Positions 5,387 through 5,863 of a DNA stretch of 5,863 nt are shown piece after piece. Made by a program: the position numbers and the translations under genes. Source of the stretch: Candidatus Aerophobota bacterium (GTDB lineage Bacteria; Aerophobota; Aerophobia; Aerophobales; B47-G16); assembly GCA_003648815.1 (NCBI GenBank), contig QMPZ01000103.1, positions 1 through 5,863 of the forward strand, written 5' to 3'. Under the pieces are notes generated by a model that was not told where the DNA came from, did no database searches, and worked only from the letters and a program-made list of their open reading frames with translations. Numbering within the stretch: position 1 is the first letter of the stretch; each line of letters starts with the position of its first letter.

Positions 5387-5863
5387 TTAGCTATTTTTGA
5401 ATTTCGGCCTCTTGAACCATTTGTCATATAAAATGACGACGCCAATAGCTTTCAGAACATCCGCTGGCAGAAAAGGAAAAACCCCAAGATAAAAGGTCTC
5501 TATAGGTCCAATCCTCAAAGTCCAGGCCAGATAAAGACTCCCTGTCAAGTAAATAATCCCCGTACCCACTCCCATGGCTATAGTTAGGTGAAAGGGGGAA
5601 ATGTCCTCTCTCTTTGCCAGCCTTCCCACCACATAAGAAGCTAAGATGAAGCCAATTATATACCCCCCCGTGGGACCGGAAAGATAGGACATGCCTCCGT
5701 TGGCACCGGCGAAGACGGGAAGGCCTCCTATCCCCAGAAGGACATATAAAAGCTGGGATATCCCACCCCATTCACCTCCCAAGACCGGTCCACTTAAGAG
5801 GACAAAGAAAGTCTGCAAAGTAATGGGGACAGGAGTAAACGGAAGGGGGATCTTCACAAAGGC
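5387..5863 (-). CDS. bioY: BioY biotin transporter S component (5' end cut by window edge)
   Basis: Substrate-specific membrane subunit of the ECF-type biotin importer. 158 residues are present. The typical protein is about 180-190, so roughly 25-30 N-terminal residues, including the first helix, lie outside the window. The visible start AFVKIPLPFTPVPITLQTFFVLLSG is internal family sequence; the GTG at 5857 is therefore a valine codon, not the start. Other family marks are SQLLYVLLGIGGLPVFAG (37-53), the signature SGPTGGYIIGF (62-72), and LGVFPFLPADVLKAIG near the end, followed by a basic cytoplasmic tail (KWFKRPKFKNS). Several hydrophobic helices fit the six-helix S-component fold. No bioM/N (ATPase/T component) or biotin synthesis gene is visible. 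The functional link to the sigma-54 gene downstream is probably only positional. No convincing terminator follows the TAA, so readthrough into the next gene is possible. Confidence 0.95.
   Translation of the reverse strand, partial: AFVKIPLPFTPVPITLQTFFVLLSGPVLGGEWGGISQLLYVLLGIGGLPVFAGANGGMSYLSGPTGGYIIGFILASYVVGRLAKREDISPFHLTIAMGVGTGIIYLTGSLYLAWTLRIGPIETFYLGVFPFLPADVLKAIGVVILYDKWFKRPKFKNS

Noticed and set aside
5424..5771. Minus-strand 115-codon open frame in a different phase from bioY
   Set aside because: It lies entirely within bioY, whose own frame shows clear family motifs; this one shows none.
5387..5857. bioY as a complete gene starting at GTG 5857
   Set aside because: The codons before it (Ala-Phe) continue the family sequence, and the first helix would be missing; the gene is cut by the window edge.

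Overview
The window is a fragment of a bacterial chromosome. By eye it has moderately low G+C, and every supported gene lies on the minus strand. Read in the direction of transcription (high to low coordinates) the order is: the 3' part of bioY (biotin ECF-transporter S component); a short, divergent sigma-54 (rpoN-like) gene; a membrane-anchored TPR plus PhnD-type periplasmic binding protein; a large hybrid-architecture sensor histidine kinase; and the 5' part of an NtrC-family sigma-54 activator response regulator, which runs off the left edge. The N-terminally anchored binding protein and the two-TM kinase, together with sigma-54, suggest a Gram-negative-type (diderm), probably poorly characterised lineage. 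Nothing here fixes the phylum.

Region by region: bioY (5387-5863, N-terminus cut by the window edge) is followed by a 187-bp gap. The gap is largely open in the sigma-54 frame and contains a 7-bp dyad. The sigma-54 gene most likely starts at 5199, where there is a good Shine-Dalgarno, rather than at the far-upstream ATG at 5445. Its DNA-binding half is canonical (HTH and RpoN box), but its N-terminal half is short and unlike the usual glutamine/leucine-rich region I. A near-perfect -24/-12 sigma-54 promoter (TGGCAT-N5-TTGC) overlaps its stop codon and points at the binding-protein gene. The predicted 64-nt leader carries a 12-bp-arm hairpin that abuts a perfect Shine-Dalgarno and a GTG start.

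Working model (inference): sigma-54, promoter, extracytoplasmic ligand-binding protein, kinase and sigma-54 activator form one compact signalling circuit. The TPR/PhnD-like protein would sense a periplasmic ligand and act on the kinase. The kinase, with a PrsK-like H-box/ATPase core and a C-terminal MshEN (GspE-N-like, potential c-di-GMP-binding) module, would phosphorylate the PrsR-like/NtrC-like regulator. The regulator would then activate sigma-54 promoters, probably including the one in front of its own operon. Resemblance to the PrsK/PrsR pair of exosortase/PEP-CTERM systems hints at control of envelope or exopolysaccharide functions, but no such target gene is visible here.
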